NCBI GenBank assembly: GCA_001512965.1 | Contig: LFRW01000041.1 | Span: 1-53,309, forward strand | Length of the DNA stretch: 53,309 nt | Source of the DNA: Methanomicrobia archaeon DTU008 | Lineage (GTDB): Archaea; Thermoplasmatota; Thermoplasmata; Methanomassiliicoccales; Methanomassiliicoccaceae | Direction of reading: 5' to 3' | Part shown: piece after piece, positions 40,994 to 50,065 of the stretch | How the letters are laid out: each line of letters begins with the position of its first letter | Position numbering within the stretch: position 1 is the stretch's first letter | Notes under the pieces: generated by a model | Database searches by the model: none | Told to the model about the DNA's origin: nothing | Seen by the model: the letters and a program-made list of their open reading frames with translations, nothing else | Program-made: the position numbers and the translations under genes

Positions 40994-42061
40994 ATGTCTG
41001 TGAAACGCACATTGTTCACCGTAGGTCCGGTCGAGGTTCGCAAGGAGGTCCTCGACGCCATGACCCGGCCGATGATCACTCATCGGAGCAAGGAATACGA
41101 ACAGCTGCAGGAAGGTATCGTGGAGAAACTTCACAAGACCCTCGATACGGATATGCAGATCATCATGTCGCCCTCCTCGGCGTCTGGACTTCTTGAGGCG
41201 TGCGTTCGCAACGGCGTCAAGGAAAAGATGATCGGAATGTCCAACGGCTCCTTCGGTGACCGCTGGCAGAGCATTGGAGAGGAGAACGGGAAGCAGGTGG
41301 TCAAGGTCAACGGCAAGTGGGGCAAGGCTCTCCGGCCGGACGATCTCCTACCCCATTTGGACGCATCGGTGGAAGCCATCACCGTCGTCGCCAACGAGTC
41401 CAGCACCGGTGTCCTCAACCCTGTCAAGGACATCGCCAAAGCCGCCAAGGAGGAGCATGAACCTCTCGTCTTCGTCGATGGTGTCACAGCGGTGTACGGC
41501 ACCGACCTGAGGATCAAGGACCTTGACATCGACGCGCTCGTGTTCGGCACCCAAAAAGCCTTGGCCCTCCCTCCCGGACTGGCCATAATGTGCCTGTCCG
41601 ACCGATTGCTAGAAAAGGCGAAGGATGTGCCTTCTCGCGGATACTACTTCGACCTGTTGCAAATGAAGAAGATGGCGGATAAGCACTATTCCTTGACCAC
41701 TCCCCCGGTCTCATTGCTATACGCGCTCGATTATCAGCTGGACCGCATCCTAGAAGAGGGTGTTCAGGCTAGATATCGCAGGCACCGCGAGATGGGCGAT
41801 CTCGTCCGTTCCTGGGCCCGCGAGCACCTAGGCCTGTTCGCCGAGCCTGGCTTCTATTCCGACACAATCACCGTCATCGAACGCAAGGGCATCGACTTCT
41901 CCAAGCTCAACAAGGGGCTGAAGGAGAAGGGATACGAGATATCGAACGGCTATGGCGCCATAAAGGAGACCACCTTCCGGATCGGCCACATGGGCGATCT
42001 GACGGTGGATGAGATCAAAGGCCTCCTGGAGGCCATGGATGAAGTTATGGAGGCGATGTAA
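40994..42061 (+). CDS. serC: Class V aminotransferase (phosphoserine/alanine-glyoxylate type)
   Basis: A 355-residue PLP enzyme. KRTLFTVGPVEVRKEVLDAM opens it, SSASGLLEACV is near residue 55, and VDGVTAVYG (near 160) precedes VFGTQKALALPPG, where Lys (about 184) holds PLP. Coupling to serA (TAATG overlap) indicates phosphoserine aminotransferase in serine synthesis, though the subfamily also includes alanine-glyoxylate aminotransferases. A GGGGG run stands next to ATG 40994 and six bases before GTG 41000, which could be the true start. The assignment of SerC rests mostly on context. Confidence 0.82.
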   Translation: MSVKRTLFTVGPVEVRKEVLDAMTRPMITHRSKEYEQLQEGIVEKLHKTLDTDMQIIMSPSSASGLLEACVRNGVKEKMIGMSNGSFGDRWQSIGEENGKQVVKVNGKWGKALRPDDLLPHLDASVEAITVVANESSTGVLNPVKDIAKAAKEEHEPLVFVDGVTAVYGTDLRIKDLDIDALVFGTQKALALPPGLAIMCLSDRLLEKAKDVPSRGYYFDLLQMKKMADKHYSLTTPPVSLLYALDYQLDRILEEGVQARYRRHREMGDLVRSWAREHLGLFAEPGFYSDTITVIERKGIDFSKLNKGLKEKGYEISNGYGAIKETTFRIGHMGDLTVDEIKGLLEAMDEVMEAM

Positions 42062-43671
42062 TGTTCAAATTACTGGTGACAGACCCTCTATCCGAAGAGG
42101 GCCTGGAAATGCTTCGCAAGGGCGGGCAGGTCCAGGTAGATGTAAGGCCAAACGTTCCTCATGAAGAGCTATTGAACATCATTGGTGACTACGACGCACT
42201 GGTCATCCGCTCTGGCACCAAGGTCACCGCGGACGTGGTGGAGGCAGGCAAGAACCTCAAGGTCATAGGCAGGGCAGGCGTGGGCGTGGACAACGTCGAC
42301 GTCAAGGCGGCCACCCGCAGAGGCATACTCGTAATGAACACGCCGGCAGCGAACATCATCTCCGCCGCCGAGCACACTATGGCCATGATGCTGACCCTGG
42401 CTCGTAACATCGTATGGGCCGACGCGTCCCTGAAGAGGGGCGAGTGGAAGCGCTCCAAGTTCACGGGGATCGAGCTGAACGGCAAGACCCTGGGCATCAT
42501 CGGCCTGGGCCGGGTCGGCGGTGAGGTGGCCAAGCGCGCGAAGAGCTTTCAGATGAAGCTCATCGGCTACGATCCATACATACCGCCGGAGGCGGCGGTG
42601 AAGCTGGGCGTGCGCACGATGCCCCTCGAGCAGCTGGTGGAAGAGGCCGATATAATAACGATCCATGCCGCGCTGACCCCCGCCACCCATCACCTCATCA
42701 GCCGAGACCTCATCGCAAAGATGAAGCCCAATGCCATGATCGTGAACGTCGCCCGTGGCGAACTGATCGATGAGGAGGCGCTGTATGAGGCGCTGCAACA
42801 GAAAAGGATCGCCGGTGCGGCCTTGGACGTCTTCGAGCATGAGCCGCCGACCGGCTCCAAGCTGCTAACGCTCGACAATGCAGTCCTCACCCCTCATCTG
42901 GGCGCGTCCACCAAGGAGGCCCAGGAGAAGGTGTCGGTGGAGATGGCCGAGGCGGTCAAGATGTTCCTGCTGGACAAGAAGATCACCAATGCGGTCAACG
43001 CTCCGGTGAGGGGCATGGATCCCAAGGTGCTCCCCTTCATCTCCGTGGCGGAGCGTCTGGGTGCCTTCGCCGTACAGCTCATCGATGCCCCGGTGGCCAA
43101 GGTCCAGGTGACCTACTCTGGCGACCTGGCCGGAGTGGATACGAAGATGCTGACGGTCTCTGCCCTCATGGGAGTGCTCTCCAACCTGTCAGGTGAGCAG
43201 CCTAACATAATCAATGCAGAATCCATCGCCAGGGAGAAAGGCATCCAGATCGTGGAGGTGAAGTCGGAGGGCTCGGAGCGCTATGTGAACATGATATCCG
43301 TATCCCTGCATTCCGGCGACGCCGAGCGGGAGGTCCGCGGCACTGCTTTCCCTGGTTCGGAACCGAGGCTGCTAGGCATTGACGGCTTTGACCTGGACAT
43401 GCCACTGGATGGGGACTTCCTTCTGTCCATCCATGCGGATGTGCCCGGCATAGTCGGACGCGTCGGCAGCCTCCTGGGCAGCAGGGGGATCAACATTGCA
43501 AGAATGGGCCTGGGCAGGGAGCAGAAGGGTGGTAAGGCCTTGCTGCTGATCTCCATCGACAACCCGGTCGACAGCGATGTGGTAAAGGAGATGCGCTCCA
43601 CCAAAGAGTTCCAGGAGGTCAGGACGGTCCTGCTCTCCAAGCTGGGGGAGCGGGATTACCTGCAGATCTGA
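42061..43671 (+). CDS. serA: D-3-phosphoglycerate dehydrogenase
   Basis: A 536-residue long-form SerA, first step of serine synthesis. The NAD site is GIIGLGRVGGEVAKRA (about 145-160). VARGELIDEEAL supplies the catalytic Arg (about 233), the Glu follows, and LTPHLGAST has the catalytic His (about 280). Next come an intervening substrate-binding domain (about 320-450) and a C-terminal ACT domain (about 460-536) with HADVPGIVGRVGSLLGSRGINI, which senses serine. Start ATG 42061 overlaps the serC stop by one base. Its stop lies in a terminator hairpin. Confidence 0.95.
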   Translation: MFKLLVTDPLSEEGLEMLRKGGQVQVDVRPNVPHEELLNIIGDYDALVIRSGTKVTADVVEAGKNLKVIGRAGVGVDNVDVKAATRRGILVMNTPAANIISAAEHTMAMMLTLARNIVWADASLKRGEWKRSKFTGIELNGKTLGIIGLGRVGGEVAKRAKSFQMKLIGYDPYIPPEAAVKLGVRTMPLEQLVEEADIITIHAALTPATHHLISRDLIAKMKPNAMIVNVARGELIDEEALYEALQQKRIAGAALDVFEHEPPTGSKLLTLDNAVLTPHLGASTKEAQEKVSVEMAEAVKMFLLDKKITNAVNAPVRGMDPKVLPFISVAERLGAFAVQLIDAPVAKVQVTYSGDLAGVDTKMLTVSALMGVLSNLSGEQPNIINAESIAREKGIQIVEVKSEGSERYVNMISVSLHSGDAEREVRGTAFPGSEPRLLGIDGFDLDMPLDGDFLLSIHADVPGIVGRVGSLLGSRGINIARMGLGREQKGGKALLLISIDNPVDSDVVKEMRSTKEFQEVRTVLLSKLGERDYLQI

Positions 43672-43698
43672 GATCTGCCCCTTTCTTTTTTTCTTTAT
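43662..43698 (+). terminator. Terminator overlapping the serA stop codon
   Basis: GCAGATCT-G-AGATCTGC is an eight-pair hairpin that includes the TGA stop (43669-43671). CCCCTTTCTTTTTTTCTTT follows. A second example of a stop codon inside a terminator in this window. Confidence 0.7.
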
Positions 43699-43876
43699 TA
43701 TAGCGTAAAATGTATCGATAACCGATGATGGTTTTTTTACTTATTACGAGTTCCAACAGCATGATTGTTGGATACCGAGCGTGTAAGGTGTGGAAATGCA
43801 CTTGAACGATCACCTCCATCAGTGACCGTTCCTTGACTGTCGTCCCTTAATGTACAATGGACACGGGGGCCAACGG

Positions 43877-45193
43877 ATGAGCGGGTGCGAAGAAGGTTTC
43901 CGCAAGGACTGTAAAGGCGGGAAGGCAGAGATCGATATGACCGATGACGCGGTACTGCTGGGCAATGCGGTGGTTCGCTCAATGAACACCGCGATAGTCG
44001 CGACGGCGTTGGATGGCACCGTCTCCCTCTGGAACCGGGGTGCGCAGCTAACACTGGGCTACCCGGAGAAGGAGATGATGGGAAGGCCCATACAGTCGCT
44101 CTTTGATCCGGGCCATGGGGCCAAGGTCGCCGAGGTCTTGGAAAAGATCCAGCAGGCAGGATCCGCCCCCACGTTAGTGGCGAACATGCGCACCCGGCAT
44201 GGGGAGACTGCACGCGTCTCCATAACAGCATCTCCTCTTCTTGACGGCCACGGGAACACGACAGGCGTCTCGTTCATCATCAGGGACCTGAGCTCAGCGA
44301 TAGAGGAGAGGATCCTGTCCGAAAAATATAGGCGGTTCATCGATATCGTGAACCAGCTGCCTTATTACCTGATACTGCTGACCCCCGACTATCGCATCGT
44401 GTTCGCCAATAGGGCGTTCATCGAGCAGTTCGGGGCACCTGGCAACAAGCGCTGCTATGAACATCTGTTCGGCTCCTCCAGGCCCTGCGAGAACTGCGAA
44501 TCGTTCCAAGTGTTGAAGACCAACGAGCCGCACGTATGGGACTGGCCCGCGCCCAATGGCCGATTCTATGCCGTTTATGATTTTCCATTCATCGACGAGG
44601 ACGGGACCTCTCTCATCATGGAGTCTGGCATAGATATAACGGAGCAGAAGCTCGCCGATGAGGCGCTACGCAAGGCGGGCGCATACAACCGAAGCCTCAT
44701 AGAGGCCAGCCTGGACCCCATGGTGACGATCGGCCCGGATGGGAAGATAACAGATGCCAATACCGCCACCGCGAAGGTCACGGGTGTAAGCCAGAAGGAT
44801 CTCATAGGCACGGACTTCTCCGACTACTTCACGGATCCGGACAGGGCGAGGATAGGCTACGAAACAGTGTTCCGAGAGGGACTGGTCCGCGACTATGAGC
44901 TGGAGATACGCCGAACCGATGGGCATATAACGCCTGTGCTGTACAACGCATCGGTTTACCGCGACGATTCCGGTAATATAATCGGTGTGTTCGCGGCGGC
45001 CCGTGACATAACGGCAAGAAAGCTCTTCGAGAACGAGCTCAAGGAGCAGAGGGAAAGGGAGATGGAACGACTTCTGGAACTAGAAAAATTCCAGAGGCTT
45101 ACCGTGGGGCGTGAGCTCAAGATGGTGGAGCTCAAGAAGGAGATCGCCGCGCTCAAGAAGGAGATAGAGGCCCTCCAGGGCAAGAGGAGATGA
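43877..45193 (+). CDS. Triple-PAS sensor protein without kinase domain
   Basis: A 438-residue cytosolic protein. Three PAS domains are at about 20-145, 150-260 and 265-385. PAS2 carries RCYEHLFGSSRPCENC, a cysteine pattern (C then CxxC) seen in PAS domains that may bind metal or respond to redox. PAS3 has TIGPDGKITDANTAT. The C-terminus is a long Lys/Glu coiled coil (about 390-438). There is no histidine kinase or output domain. The next gene, one base after the stop, encodes a kinase that begins with a coiled coil and no sensor domain. ATG 43877 has GGGGG seven bases upstream; 43850 and 43937 are alternatives. Confidence 0.82.
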   Translation: MSGCEEGFRKDCKGGKAEIDMTDDAVLLGNAVVRSMNTAIVATALDGTVSLWNRGAQLTLGYPEKEMMGRPIQSLFDPGHGAKVAEVLEKIQQAGSAPTLVANMRTRHGETARVSITASPLLDGHGNTTGVSFIIRDLSSAIEERILSEKYRRFIDIVNQLPYYLILLTPDYRIVFANRAFIEQFGAPGNKRCYEHLFGSSRPCENCESFQVLKTNEPHVWDWPAPNGRFYAVYDFPFIDEDGTSLIMESGIDITEQKLADEALRKAGAYNRSLIEASLDPMVTIGPDGKITDANTATAKVTGVSQKDLIGTDFSDYFTDPDRARIGYETVFREGLVRDYELEIRRTDGHITPVLYNASVYRDDSGNIIGVFAAARDITARKLFENELKEQREREMERLLELEKFQRLTVGRELKMVELKKEIAALKKEIEALQGKRR

Positions 45194-45194
45194 A

Positions 45195-46151
45195 ATGTCC
45201 TCAGGGCTCATCCCCTATCAGGAAAAAACATTGCTCCAGGAACGTCTGGAACTGTTGAACAAGGAGCATCAGGGGACGTTACGGGCTCTGAACAGCATCA
45301 TCCATGAGAGCAGGGAGCTCCGGAAGCTCAACATCGCCGCCCTGAACATATTGGATGATCTGGACGAGGAGAAGAGACGCTCTCTCGACACCCAACGTGC
45401 GCTATTGAACATGCTGGAGGACATCGAGGCGGAGCGAGCGGAAGTGGAGAGGACACGGGCGGTGCTGGAGGCCGTGAACAAGGAACTGGAGGCATTCTCG
45501 TACTCCGTGTCTCACGATCTGCGCGCTCCCCTGCGGGCAATCAGCGGATTCTCTCGCGCCCTCTCCGAGGATTGCGCTGACTCATTGAGCGAAGAGGGGA
45601 AGCGATATCTGGAGCTGATACAGGAAAACACCAAGCGCATGGCCTCCCTCATCGACGGCCTGTTGGCGTTCTCTCGCCTGGGCCGGCAGAGGATGAGCAC
45701 CTTGGAGATCGACATGGAGGACATGTTCGACGAGGTCTTTGACGACCTGATGACTCAGGAACCGGACCGGGACATAGACTTCATCCGCAGCCCACTGCCT
45801 CCGATCCAGGGAGACCCACTGATGATCCGGCAGGTCCTGGTGAACCTGTTGTCCAACGCATTGAAGTTCACCCGAGGCCGCAAAAGGGCGGTGGTGGAGG
45901 TCGGTTACCTATCCGATGTGGAGGGCGGAACCTACTACGTCAAGGACAACGGCGCAGGCTTTGACATGCAGTATGCAGACAGGCTCTTCGGCGTGTTCGA
46001 GAGGTTGCATCCGACAGAAGAGTTCGAAGGGAACGGAGTAGGCCTGGCCTTGGTGGAGCGCATCATAGCCCGCCATGGCGGAAAGGTGTGGGCAACAAGC
46101 GTCCAGGGGGAGGGATCCACCTTCTTCTTTACGATATCTGGCTCGGGGTGA
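45195..46151 (+). CDS. Coiled-coil histidine kinase lacking a sensor domain
   Basis: A 318-residue kinase. Residues 8-95 are coiled coil. The phosphoacceptor motif is FSYSVSHDLRAPLRAISGFSRAL near residue 108. The ATPase contains QVLVNLLSNALKFT (N box), VKDNGAGFDMQYADRLFGVFERLH (G1 and F box) and GVGLALVERIIARHGG (G2). This is the bacteriophytochrome-type HisKA group. Its gene starts one base after the PAS protein, and the response regulator gene begins four bases after its stop. It probably relies on the PAS protein for signal input. Confidence 0.9.
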   Translation: MSSGLIPYQEKTLLQERLELLNKEHQGTLRALNSIIHESRELRKLNIAALNILDDLDEEKRRSLDTQRALLNMLEDIEAERAEVERTRAVLEAVNKELEAFSYSVSHDLRAPLRAISGFSRALSEDCADSLSEEGKRYLELIQENTKRMASLIDGLLAFSRLGRQRMSTLEIDMEDMFDEVFDDLMTQEPDRDIDFIRSPLPPIQGDPLMIRQVLVNLLSNALKFTRGRKRAVVEVGYLSDVEGGTYYVKDNGAGFDMQYADRLFGVFERLHPTEEFEGNGVGLALVERIIARHGGKVWATSVQGEGSTFFFTISGSG

Positions 46152-46155
46152 CTTG

Positions 46156-46614
46156 ATGGCAGGTAATGAGGACATGATATTGCTAGTAGAGGACGATCCC
46201 AATGATGCTGAACTGATCATGAGGGCATTCAGGAGAGGGAAGCTGTCTACCAACGTGGTCCACCTGAGGGACGGAGAGGAGGCGGTGAGATATGTGGCGG
46301 GTGAGCACGTCAGGCAGCATGAGAAATGGTCCCCCCCCCCGAAGGTAATCCTTCTGGACTTGAAATTGCCCAAGCTGAACGGGATCGAGGTGCTGCGGAG
46401 GCTGAAGGCCAATGAGCGCACCAAGAACGTCCCTGTCGTCATCTTGACCTCTTCGCAAGAGGATAGCGACATCGAGAAGGCATACGCTCTTGGTGTGAAC
46501 AGCTACGTCACGAAACCCATCGAATTCGACGCGTTCTCGCAGGCCATGATGAATCTTGGATCCTACTGGTTACGGTTGAACAAGACGCAGAGGACGTCAG
46601 AGGGTGGAGCATAA
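46156..46614 (+). CDS. Single-domain response regulator (Rcp1-type)
   Basis: A 152-residue REC protein. LLVEDDPNDAELIMRAFRR (about 9-27) supplies the acidic pocket. VILLDLKLPKLNGIEVLRRL has the phospho-Asp (about 65). VVILTSSQEDSDIEKAY carries the conserved Ser/Thr, and VNSYVTKPIEF the Lys (about 119). There is no output domain, so it passes phosphate on or acts by protein contact. ATG 46156 is preferred; the open frame extends back into the kinase gene to 46075. Confidence 0.92.
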   Translation: MAGNEDMILLVEDDPNDAELIMRAFRRGKLSTNVVHLRDGEEAVRYVAGEHVRQHEKWSPPPKVILLDLKLPKLNGIEVLRRLKANERTKNVPVVILTSSQEDSDIEKAYALGVNSYVTKPIEFDAFSQAMMNLGSYWLRLNKTQRTSEGGA

Positions 46615-48119
46615 TGTTGGAACGCGATCTCCGCATACTCATATTGGAGGACAACCGATCGGACTATGAGCTTATCAGACGTGAGCTCGTACGAGGCGGC
46701 CTGAGGGCGGAGATCGAATGGGCCAATGATCGGACCTCGTTCACGAGGGCACTGGACCGCATCACACCTGATATCGCCCTTCTTGATCATTCGCTGCCAG
46801 GCTTCGACGGCATCAGTGCGATGAAGGCATTGCGCGAGCGGTTCCCAGACGTACCTGCCATAATAGTGTCTGGAGCCATAGGAGAGGAGCTGGCCATAGA
46901 GGCGATGAAGGCCGGAGCGACCGACTACGTCCTCAAGAACAACCTGGAGCGCCTGGTGCCCGTCACGCGTAGGGCGTTGCAAGAGGCTGAGCAGCTCCAG
47001 GCAAGGAGGAGGGCCGAGAAGGAGCTGGAGGAGAGCAGGAAACGATATGAGCTGTTGTTCTCGTCCAGCAGCGAAGGCATCTCCATGCAGGAGATGATCC
47101 ACGATGAGAACGGCGTACCAGTGGACTACCGAATCATCAACATAAATCCTGCCTTTGAACGTATAACGGGCCTGTCGAAGGAGGACCTGATCGGCACCTG
47201 CGCATCGTCCAAGTACGGATATCCTCCCCATCTGGATCGGTTCAGGAGGGTCATGGAGTCCGGCGAATCGATATCGTTCGAGAGCACCGAGATCGCACCT
47301 GGCAAGGTCCTGCTCATATCAGCGTTCCCCTTCGAGCTGAAAAGGTTCGCAACCCTTGCCGTGGACATCACCTGTCTCAAGGAATTGGAGGCGCAGCTCA
47401 AGGAGAGGGCGGAGGAACTGGCTCGCTCCAACGCCGAGCTTCAAGAGTTCGCCTACGTGGCCTCGCACGATCTGCAAGAGCCGCTTAGGATGGTCATCGG
47501 ATATCTGTCCCTGTTGCAGAACCGGTACGGCGACAAGCTGGACGATCAGGCGAAGGAATACATCAACTTCGCAGTGGATGGAGCTGCTAGGGCGCGGGAC
47601 CTCGTAAAGGATCTGCTGGAATATAGCCGGGTGGGTTTTTCCCGGAAGCCTCTGGAGGAGGCCGACATGGAGCGGCTGTTCGATCTGGCATGCATCAACC
47701 TGAGAGGACAGATCAAGGAGGAGGGAGCCCTTATCGAACGAGGCCCCTTGCCGAGGCTCATCGTCGACGAGGTCCAGATGGTAATGCTTCTCCAAAATCT
47801 CCTCAGCAACGCGATAAAGTTCCACGGGCCCCGAACGCCAAAGGCAAGCATCAGCTGCCGCGAGCGTGGGGACGAATGGGTGTTCTGCGTGCAGGACAAT
47901 GGTATCGGCATCGAGCCTCAGGACCAGGAGAGGATCTTCCAGTTGTTCCAGAGGCTGCATAGCGTCAGCGAATATTCAGGGACCGGGATCGGTCTGGCGA
48001 TTTGCAAGAAGATCGTGGAGCGACATGGCGGCAGGATATGGGTGGAATCGCAACCAGGCGAGGGCTCGGCCTTCTTCTTCTCCTTGCCAAAGAACGGAAC
48101 CGACGTTGACCATCATTGA
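46614..48119 (+). CDS. REC-PAS hybrid histidine kinase
   Basis: A 501-residue protein. REC at about 5-125 has ILEDNRSDYELIRRELV and ALLDHSLPGFDG (phospho-Asp near 55). A PAS domain follows at about 140-260. A coiled coil leads to HisKA with FAYVASHDLQEPLRMVIGYLSLL (His near 287). The ATPase has LLQNLLSNAIKFHG, QDNGIGIEPQDQERIF and GTGIGLAICKKIVERHGG. The ATG overlaps the stop of the response regulator gene (TAATG). It can receive phosphate through its REC domain or be its own kinase, so the operon can form a multi-step relay. Confidence 0.9.
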   Translation: MLERDLRILILEDNRSDYELIRRELVRGGLRAEIEWANDRTSFTRALDRITPDIALLDHSLPGFDGISAMKALRERFPDVPAIIVSGAIGEELAIEAMKAGATDYVLKNNLERLVPVTRRALQEAEQLQARRRAEKELEESRKRYELLFSSSSEGISMQEMIHDENGVPVDYRIININPAFERITGLSKEDLIGTCASSKYGYPPHLDRFRRVMESGESISFESTEIAPGKVLLISAFPFELKRFATLAVDITCLKELEAQLKERAEELARSNAELQEFAYVASHDLQEPLRMVIGYLSLLQNRYGDKLDDQAKEYINFAVDGAARARDLVKDLLEYSRVGFSRKPLEEADMERLFDLACINLRGQIKEEGALIERGPLPRLIVDEVQMVMLLQNLLSNAIKFHGPRTPKASISCRERGDEWVFCVQDNGIGIEPQDQERIFQLFQRLHSVSEYSGTGIGLAICKKIVERHGGRIWVESQPGEGSAFFFSLPKNGTDVDHH

Positions 48120-48139
48120 GTTTATGAGGCCACTGCCGT

Positions 48140-48430
48140 TCAGCCGCTCTTCTCCTCGACGCTTCTCACCTTCCGCTCGATGGCGTTTCTCTCTCCCTCG
48201 CGATCATCGATGCGAACGCAGGTCACGACGCGTGGCGACATGGTACGGACCTTCTTATGGCACTCGCCTATGACCCTCATGACGGCATCGAAGTCCCCTT
48301 CTATGATGGTGCAGGTGGCGGTAAGCTCATGCCGAAGGCCGCTGGCCCTGACGATCTTCAGACACTCGGCCACAAAGGGGCTGAGGCTCTCCCCGACCCC
48401 GATGGGTATGATTGTGAACTCAGCGATCAT
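48140..48430 (-). CDS. MTH1187-family (UPF0045) thiamine-binding-like protein
   Basis: A 96-residue ferredoxin-fold protein. MIAEFTIIPIGVGESLSPFVAECLKIV and ATCTIIEGDFDAVMRVIGECHKKVR are family marks; members bind thiamine or related compounds as tetramers. No operon partner is present. It converges with the kinase operon, with about 20 bases between. Confidence 0.88.
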   Translation of the reverse strand: MIAEFTIIPIGVGESLSPFVAECLKIVRASGLRHELTATCTIIEGDFDAVMRVIGECHKKVRTMSPRVVTCVRIDDREGERNAIERKVRSVEEKSG

Positions 48431-48630
48431 GGGTTATTACCTCAAGTGATAATCAGCTGTCGTCCCTTCATATATTCGTCGTTCGGAACATTAATCGTTT
48501 GAGGCCTGAGATTAAGTACATGGGGGAAGAACTCTATAAATCGAAAAATATCAGTAAAGCGATTTATATTTCCTGTTCCCAAGAAAGCACTGATCTTAGG
48601 CGACATGCTAACTCGTCAGAGGGGAAAGTC

Positions 48631-49038
48631 ATGAGCAGGAAGGATAAGGAAGTGTGCGACGAGACGTTGAACTTGGACAAGCTCACGATAGCGATCCGGA
48701 ACGGGATCGACCGAAACGGGATGCCGGACGAGCAGGCCAAGGCGATGGCGCAGCATATACTGAACTTCTTCGGATATTCCGAGAGGATAATCGACAACAT
48801 TCTCGAGCCGGAGGACAGGGACGTGTTCTATATCCTTGAGGACACGGGCATCCTCACCACCGAGAGGGAGGAGACCACCCTCTATGACGGAAGGGAATGG
48901 CGCATCCATTACTGGTTGTTCAGGAAGGACCGCATCAACGAACTGGTGGAGATGGAATCCGAATATTTGGACGAGGAGAACAGCGAGTATAACCCCTACG
49001 TCGAACTCGGGGACGAAGTTTGGAAAAGATCGGCCTGA
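48631..49038 (+). CDS. DUF6015-like archaeal protein
   Basis: A 135-residue soluble protein. LNLDKLTIAIRNGIDRNGMPDEQAKAMAQHILNFFGYSERIIDNIL is a helical bundle, followed by EDRDVFYILEDTGILTTEREETTLYDGREWRIHYWLF, which looks like a winged-helix motif, and a C-terminal helix. The layout matches DUF6015 of Thermoplasmata. GAGGGG six bases upstream fixes ATG 48631. A longer frame to 48499 includes the AT-rich promoter. The likely DNA-binding wing suggests a regulator, but this is not shown. Confidence 0.7.
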   Translation: MSRKDKEVCDETLNLDKLTIAIRNGIDRNGMPDEQAKAMAQHILNFFGYSERIIDNILEPEDRDVFYILEDTGILTTEREETTLYDGREWRIHYWLFRKDRINELVEMESEYLDEENSEYNPYVELGDEVWKRSA

Positions 49039-49147
49039 TCGCCGAATCTGACATTTTTCTTCTCTTTCAAGCAAGGGCAGGCGCGCGTCCGTACTGCCGG
49101 ACGCCGTCCTCGCAACAGCTTTACGGAGCGATGCCTTTCAGGTCGTC

Positions 49148-49999
49148 ATGGGGCTTCGCACCGCCATGACCACCAGGTTGATCCGGGCCGCTTTCGGACG
49201 CCGTTTCACCATGGCCCGGCTCACCCGCCTACCCATAATCGGAACGGGAGTGGAGAAGGCGCTCTTCGATGAGGATCATATGTTCTACCTTCCCCGCGAT
49301 ACTGCCGTCCAGACATCGAGGGAAAGGGTGATCGAGATGGGGGTGGAGGTACGGCCGGAGAACGTCGTCCTGCCCTCGCAGTTCATAGACCACATATTGC
49401 GCAAGTCCCGCTACATCTTCATCATGAACTCCTGCATGTGCCGTGACGCAAATGACTGCCACGACTACCCTCATGAGATTGGATGCATCTTTCTGGGCCG
49501 CGGGACTACCAGGATATCTCCCGATATGGGACGCCAGGCCACGGTCGAGGAAGCCATCGATCACATGCGAAGGGCTCGTGAGAAAGGCCTTGTGCATCTC
49601 GTCGGCAGGAACAAGATCGACAGCGTATGGCTGAACACCGGTCCCAAGGAAGACCTGCTATCGATCTGCAACTGCTGTCCCTGCTGCTGCCTATGGAAGA
49701 TGCTTCCCGACCTGTCCGATGGGATAGCGTCCGGCGTCACCCGGATGCCGGGGGTGGACGTCCAGGTCACCGACCGATGCACCGGCTGCGGACGTTGCGA
49801 GGAAGAGGGGTGGTGCTTCGTGAACGCGATCTCCGTCCGCGATGGTCGCGCCACGATCGATAGCGGTTCTTGCAGAGGCTGTGGGAGATGCGCTGAAAGA
49901 TGTCCCTCGGGTGCCGTGGAAGTGCTCATCACGGACCCTGCCTTCATGGAGCGGGCGTTAGCTAGCATAGAGTCCCTGGTGGATCTGAACGCCCAGTAG
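49148..49999 (+). CDS. 4Fe-4S dicluster protein with extra Cys-rich motifs
   Basis: A 283-residue protein. The N-terminal 90 residues are basic and may contact a membrane or partner. SCMCRDANDCHDYPHEIGC (near 95-113) and CNCCPCCC (near 175-182) are unusual cysteine-rich motifs. The C-terminal ferredoxin part has CTGCGRCEEEGWC (near 214-226; last spacing C-x5-C) and CRGCGRCAERCPSG (near 239-252; standard spacing). This is probably an electron carrier or maturase-like iron-sulfur protein. No partner oxidoreductase is next to it. The exact family is not known to me. Confidence 0.75.
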   Translation: MGLRTAMTTRLIRAAFGRRFTMARLTRLPIIGTGVEKALFDEDHMFYLPRDTAVQTSRERVIEMGVEVRPENVVLPSQFIDHILRKSRYIFIMNSCMCRDANDCHDYPHEIGCIFLGRGTTRISPDMGRQATVEEAIDHMRRAREKGLVHLVGRNKIDSVWLNTGPKEDLLSICNCCPCCCLWKMLPDLSDGIASGVTRMPGVDVQVTDRCTGCGRCEEEGWCFVNAISVRDGRATIDSGSCRGCGRCAERCPSGAVEVLITDPAFMERALASIESLVDLNAQ

Positions 50000-50065
50000 G
50001 CGGCAGTTCGCCGATCGGATGACCGAACGAAAGGCCCAAATAGGTAATGGCTGTGGGTTTGAACG

